In this document: piece by piece, positions 25,901-32,500 of the stretch
How positions within the stretch are numbered: the first letter of the stretch is position 1
Layout of the letters: each line of letters opens with the position of its first letter
Assembly: GCA_030220185.1 (NCBI GenBank)
Contig: JASPKZ010007797.1
Coordinates: 310,001-374,000, forward strand
Direction: 5' to 3'
Length of the DNA: 64,000 bases
Source of the DNA: Diploptera punctata
Taxonomy: Eukaryota; Arthropoda; Insecta; Blattodea; Blaberidae
Translations under genes and position numbers: made by a program
Notes under the pieces: model-generated
Seen by the model: only the letters and a program-made list of their open reading frames with translations
Told to the model about the DNA's origin: nothing
The model's database searches: none

Positions 25901-28900
25901 AGAATATTGTCCATTTCAGTCCCTGCAGACAGTGTTCATTTACGTCAGATGGGTTGGAAATAAGGCTTTACGAATTCGTAAAATACTTTCAATTTTTCGA
26001 ACGTACATGAATTAATTTCATATCTAATATGTTAATACATAAACATTAATCAACCTGTATAATAAGACGATCTTGGAATATTTTCAGAATGAACTGATCC
26101 CTATGTATTATTGTAAGCCCATGTTTTCCCTTTACAGAGATTTAGGCGCTCTCCCCCTACAGGGAAGCATTTCAACCATACTAGTTTAGTTACACTTGTT
26201 TTCGTATAGATGTAATTTTAAGTGGTCCGTGATCAGCGTTCCGCCTCATACTGACATCTAGGAAACCAAGATACAAAGTACTAGGACGGGAACATTTGGT
26301 AAATTTTGCTTAGAGGCCTTTTCATTCAGGCTTAAGGATGTTTTACGAGCCTGAAAATTTTCAGACTCGGGATCCACGGCTTAAAGTCCCTCCCGGAGGA
26401 CTTGCTCCTTGGATTTTTCCGTCCTAAAAAAACCATCGACCCCGGCCGGGTTTGAACCCGCGAACCTCGGGACCAGAGGCAAGGAGCATAACCACTAGTC
26501 CACCGCGGCCGATGATCCCTATGTAAAGTTGGAAAAAAATACTGTTCGAAGCTTTGTGGGAGACCAGATATAATAGGAAAAATTGTCTCATAGAGTGTGA
26601 TGGGCAGGACATATGCCACGAATAGGTAATGAAAGAGGAACATGGAAACTCTTTGTAAGAAAACAAGAGGGAAATTACCCAGTAGGTAGACCAACAATGA
26701 GGTGGGAGAATAGCATTAACCATGATTTGAGGGAGTAGATTATACAGGGGATGATTGGAATACATTAGCTCAGGATAGGGATGTATAGGGAGCTTATGTC
26801 AGCGCGACATGGACATGGGTTCGATAGTGCCAGTGAATGAGTTAGTTATTGGTTTCACTTCAAAAGTGACTCTACACACTTTTAAAAATTAAATACCACA
26901 TAATTTTAATCAATTGAAAAACGAAAAAGTGATCATGATATTTGATATTGAATTTTAATATAATGCCAGTAAATAAATACCGCCATTTGTATAAATTTAG
27001 TAATTAATACTCTTTCTCAATGTCTGCAAATGTTTAAAAAGTGGATAATATCCTTTCTATATCTGAAACCTTCATTCATGCACACATGTTTACCAAGTGA
27101 ATTATCAACGCGTTTTCAAAATTGATCGACTATCACAATTTAGAAACAAGATCACAAGATACTACTTTACTGTCTATATCACAGCATAGGACATGTTTAC
27201 ACTCTGAATCTTACACAATATCCATGACTAGAGCATGGAACTGACTTGCCAGTCATGTCATCAGGTCTTCACTATCATTATGTAAATCCAAATTAACTGA
27301 TATCTTAAGTTCCACACAATGAAAATATTAATTGCATAACAACTACAGTAGCTATATTCAACATTTTATATATACCTATAAACCTTCATCTACGAATTTT
27401 TCTTACTTTATTTTATTCCATGTTTTGTTAGTGTTAGCTAATATTATACCACACACCCATTGTGCTTTGTTGTTGTTGTTCTTCTTCTTTACTTCATGGG
27501 CTAGGCAAATTGCCTGTTCCGCCTCATAGGTGTTCTGTCCATCTTTTCACTGGCCTTTCTACATTCCTTGAACCTCTTGGCTTGTAGTTAAATGCTGCTT
27601 TTGGCAATCTTGTTACATTCATTCTTTCTACATGTCTAAACCATTTTTCTCTATATATTTTTTGATTTTATAATTCAATGAATATATATTTAACTCTGTT
27701 CTTATATCTTCATTCTTTATCCGATTCATTCTTGTGCAGCCTTTTGTTCTTCTAAGGAAGTTCATTTTTACGCTTTGTATTCTACTTTGTAATGTTTTGG
27801 TCATTACCCAGGTTTCACTCCCATAAAGTAATGCATGAACTGCCAATGTTTTAAAAAACTTCAATCTAGTATCTGTTCTTGTTTTGTTCTTTAATGTTCT
27901 ATTTACAGTTCCACATATTATAAGACATCTTAACAGTTTCATATTTACGTCTATTTCAGTTTTTGTGTTTATAGCAAAATTACAACCCAAATAATTAAAA
28001 TTTGTTACTTGTTCCAAAGTTTTGTTGTCTATTGTGATTTTTGATCTTATATGTTGACTTCCCCAAAATACCAATGCTTTGTTTAACCTATATTTAATAA
28101 TATTTTAAAACAGTAATAAGCATGTACTTTTTTATTATTTTATTATTCGCTGGTTGAGTGTAAGAGAAGCTTTAATTCTACCAGGTTATATGATTAATGG
28201 CGTAGACCATTGTTGAGCTGTAGCCTCTCCTTTGTCAGGAGTTAAAAGACTGAGTTAATTTTAGTTACTTTATTTCTCCAAAGATGTGATGAGTGGCATG
28301 CGGTCAACACACCGACTCAATGAGACATCTAGCAGGCAACTAAGGTAATACTAGGATGTATGGGATGGGGAAATTTTGCTTAGAGGCCACTTTGTTTTGT
28401 GTCGTGATGACGAAAATTTACTGCGTTGACATACTGTGACGTACTTGTTTATCCTCTGTGGTTGTCAAAGACTGTATTCTGTGCTCGTTTCTTCCCTTCT
28501 CATCCCCTCCTTGTCCTTTTCCTTACGTCATCGGCGCGGTTGGGTGTGCGCCGATGCTTACATCCGAGACGCGGAGACAATTATCGTTAACATGATCGTT
28601 AACTGGTTAACAGTCGAAGTTTAGTTTGGTTCCTGGAAGGTCGCCAGGGATCGAGGAAAGATCCCCTGGCTGAGGACTTCCGTTTTCTTTTCGTCTAGAA
28701 GCTGTTCAAGAAAACGTATTTTGTTTATGTAAATGAAGAACTCTAAGCACTGTAGTGAAGACAAATGTAAGGAATTATGTTGTGTACTTTGTTATGTTCA
28801 ATTAGCGACTGTTCATTGCTTTCTATTTATTATGTTTATATTCAAGTTCGACAGCTAATTGTATCGTTTGATTTTTCATATAATCTGTAATTACAGTGGT

Positions 28901-29456
28901 TTTTAGTTAAAATCTTGATATCTGTTATTTACGACTTGTTTAGCTGTCTTGCAGTTAGCTTGAACCTGAGATTTGCATGCTGTAGAGCATGTTCCCAATC
29001 CTCTCATGATTAGTCATTCATAATATTAAAAGAGAGATTAGCTATAGTTTAAAAGCATTGATGTTTATAGATATCCTACGAGTGGTATACCTAAAGAAAG
29101 ATGAAATCGTCTGTAAACCAGGGCCCAGCAACAGACTCTGCTTGTATGAGACAAGCTAGGTTTGTATTAAATAAAAGTCAGGTTTCACGTAGTAAGAGAG
29201 ATAGTCCACAAATGTTCAGTTTAGGCTTAATGATCTTTTACGAGCCCTCCAGGAGGACTTGCTCCTTACATTTTTCCATCCTAAAAAATCTATCGACCGC
29301 GGCCGGGTTTGAACCCGCGACTCTCGGGTCCAGAGGCAAGGAGCGTAACCACTAGCCCACCGCGGCCGACACCAGGTTATATAAAGCTTCTTTTTTATTA
29401 TTATTATTATTAGTAGCAGTAGCAGTAGTAGCAGTAGTAGTAGCAGTAGCAGTAGC

Positions 29457-29509
<53 letters not shown>

Positions 29510-32500
29510 GATAGTGGATTTTATGGATTTCATAAGGAGAGCAGCAAGATGTTCAAAATTAGAAAAGAATAAGAAATACTGTCATACGAGGAAATATGAA
29601 TATTAGATATTCAATAGTAGATTATATAAGATACAAGCAATTAAATTGATATGGGCATGTACGACGAATGCAAGAAGAAAGGTTACCCACAAAAACATTG
29701 GAATGATGTCCATCTGGAAGAAGAAGGAAAAGAAAACCTGGAAACTTGTGGATGCAAAAAATAAGAACTGGAATGAGAACAAGAGTATTGAAGGACATGG
29801 AGTGGATGGATAGAGATGAGTGGAGAAGGAAAATAAAACTTTAGGTGCAGAAAGATGTGTAAACATTAAAAATCTGTATATAAATAAATAATTATATAGT
29901 GTATTTTGAGTACCTTGTATATATATATTTGTATCCATTTTATGAATATTAAAGTACCATTGTTCCATTTTTTTTTAATATTTTATAAGACCCAGATTTC
30001 CCATATACATATTCTAGAATGTTTAGTTATGTGCATTTAACTATCAGCAGAACTTTTTTCGTTGGGGTTAGCCTAATTTCAAGGCGATCATAGGGTTTGT
30101 TTTCTATTACGACACGTATTTTGCATTATTTTGTTCTGTAGATATTTGCTTACGTTGCTATATCTTTTAACACAATCGAAATTATATTGCATTTAATCCC
30201 GATAAGTCTTCAATTGTTAGGTTGTAAACTGACTTGACAATCGAGAGGTTCAGCAAAATTGGACCAAGTCCACGTTACACTCTTTTGAGAGAAATCGATA
30301 TAAAGCTAAAGTAGTAGGCCTACATTTAATTTCAGATGAAGAATTAAACATTAATTTTTTACAATGGCCATTTAATTCAGGCCGGGTGGGAGGAGACCAG
30401 CTTTTTATGTTCGCACTTTAACAGTACCTAATTACAAGAAATATTAATGAAATATTATATTAAATGTATTTACCTGCGGGAAAGTAATTATCATTTTTTT
30501 TACTCGTAAATATGAAAATAAAGTGGAACTATTTTTTGTCATGACCACAAAGGTTACAACAGTTATTCAAAATGGTCGTCGTAACCAGCGATAAACCACC
30601 TATTACCACACTTAGACCATATCTGTGGTTTCAACAAATTACGTCCGAATTTTAACTTTTAGACCTACTTATTTAACCGCGTAAAATAATAAAAAGGACG
30701 TTCCATGGGATTCGCCTAGATTAGAGTAATATATTTAGGTTACAGTAATTGAATTAGGTTAGGTTAGCTTTTATGTTGCTTGCATTTTAAATGTGATTTA
30801 ATACGTAAAATAATTACCTCTTCAACACAGTTATTCTATGAAAATTCAACATGTCTGACGGTTACAACGCAAAATCATTTATCCACTACTTAATTTCATG
30901 ATACGTTTACATATTTTCACGATAGTAATTTTCTGCACATAAATGATATCATTAACACTTTGTAACACTTTAAATTACATAAAAAATGGCATAAGTCGCG
31001 TAAGTAAAAAGCTGGTCTTGTACAACCCCACCTTTAACTCATACCCCAAATGGTAGTCAATGACCAATCACGTTTCAATGAATTTTGTTTTACAACTAAT
31101 GACAGTCATGTTTCACCTCGCTCTTTATATAATTCTCTTTACCAGCTCCAACTTTGTGATAAAGAATGCTCTTCCTTTTTAATATTCTGAACAGGTCAGT
31201 GCAATACTTTACAGTGACTGCCTCTCCTACAAATATATTGAAAGTACCTTGTAGGTAATTTTACTTGCCGGGTCTCATAGTGACACGACTGTCGGGGAGG
31301 GATTTAACTACGGATCACACACATACTTCTTTGATCACAGAAAGACATGGAGGGCCTATCAGAATGTGTGATCAGTCCAATGTCAGGGTCTCCTCCGACG
31401 CAACACAACATTAAACGAAACACGCCATACACATACACATTCACACTGAGCATGGCGAATATGATAATGATGATTATGATGATTAGTGGTATTCGGGAAC
31501 CATTTCGGTCTTAAAACTTCATGGCATTTGTATAAAAGGTGAGGAAACAAATCCAAAAAAAAAAAAAAACCTTCTCCGAGGAAACTGTCCCGACCGGGGA
31601 TCGAACCCGGATCCGCTGCTTAGAGGCAGCAACGCCATCCCAAGACCACAGCGGTTGGCAAATTAATTAACGTATAATAAGAAAATCTCAAAATAGTCGG
31701 TTTAAATTTAGAGACATTACCCCGAGACCAAACAATTAGTTAATAAGAGGAGGAAAAAAATGCATCAGAGCTGGAAGATTTTGTGTCTGCTCCTGAAAGT
31801 GTGTTCGAATAGCTTAATGTAGAGCACAATCCCGTAAATATGGAGTTCGTGGGTTCATATCCCTGCTGAGATGCAGATTTTTATTTTATTTTTTTTTCGC
31901 TAGAACAAGTCTCATAGACTGAGATGGGCAGGACATGTAGCATGAATGGGGAATGAAAGACGTGCATGAAAGGTTCTTGTAGGAAAACAAGAGGGAAAAC
32001 GCCCAGTCAGTAGACCAAGAATGAGGTGGGAGAATAATATTAACCATGATTTTAAGGCAAGTAGATTATACGGGGAATGATTGGAAAACAGCTGAGGATA
32101 GGGATGTATCGAGAGCTTATGTCTGCGCGGCCATGAACCTACGAGCTCTTTAGTTCCAGTTAGTTAGTTAGTTAGAAGAATATGTTTATAAATCAATATA
32201 TAAAAAATACTTACCTTCTTTTCCAGGAGATACATGGCAGGAAATATGAGGGGTATAAACCCAGCCATGAAGATTATCGACGTCCAATCTACTGCGACAC
32301 TGCCAACATTATAATATTTCATAACCAAGTTATTTATTATTGCATATTGTATCCATTGCATATTGTTTACAAATGCGAACCCGACGTACAATCCTAACAT
32401 AATCCACCTACGTTTATACACTTTGCACACTAATTCTTCGTTAGGTTTTTTAGACACCTTAGCAAGTGCCTTGATCTCTTGAACAACATTTTCATATTCT

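Noticed and set aside
29101..29355. 84-codon frame ending '[15 protein letters not shown]'
   Set aside because: The protein-like end is the SINE D head read in the antisense direction, a common false gene fragment in genomes with such SINEs.
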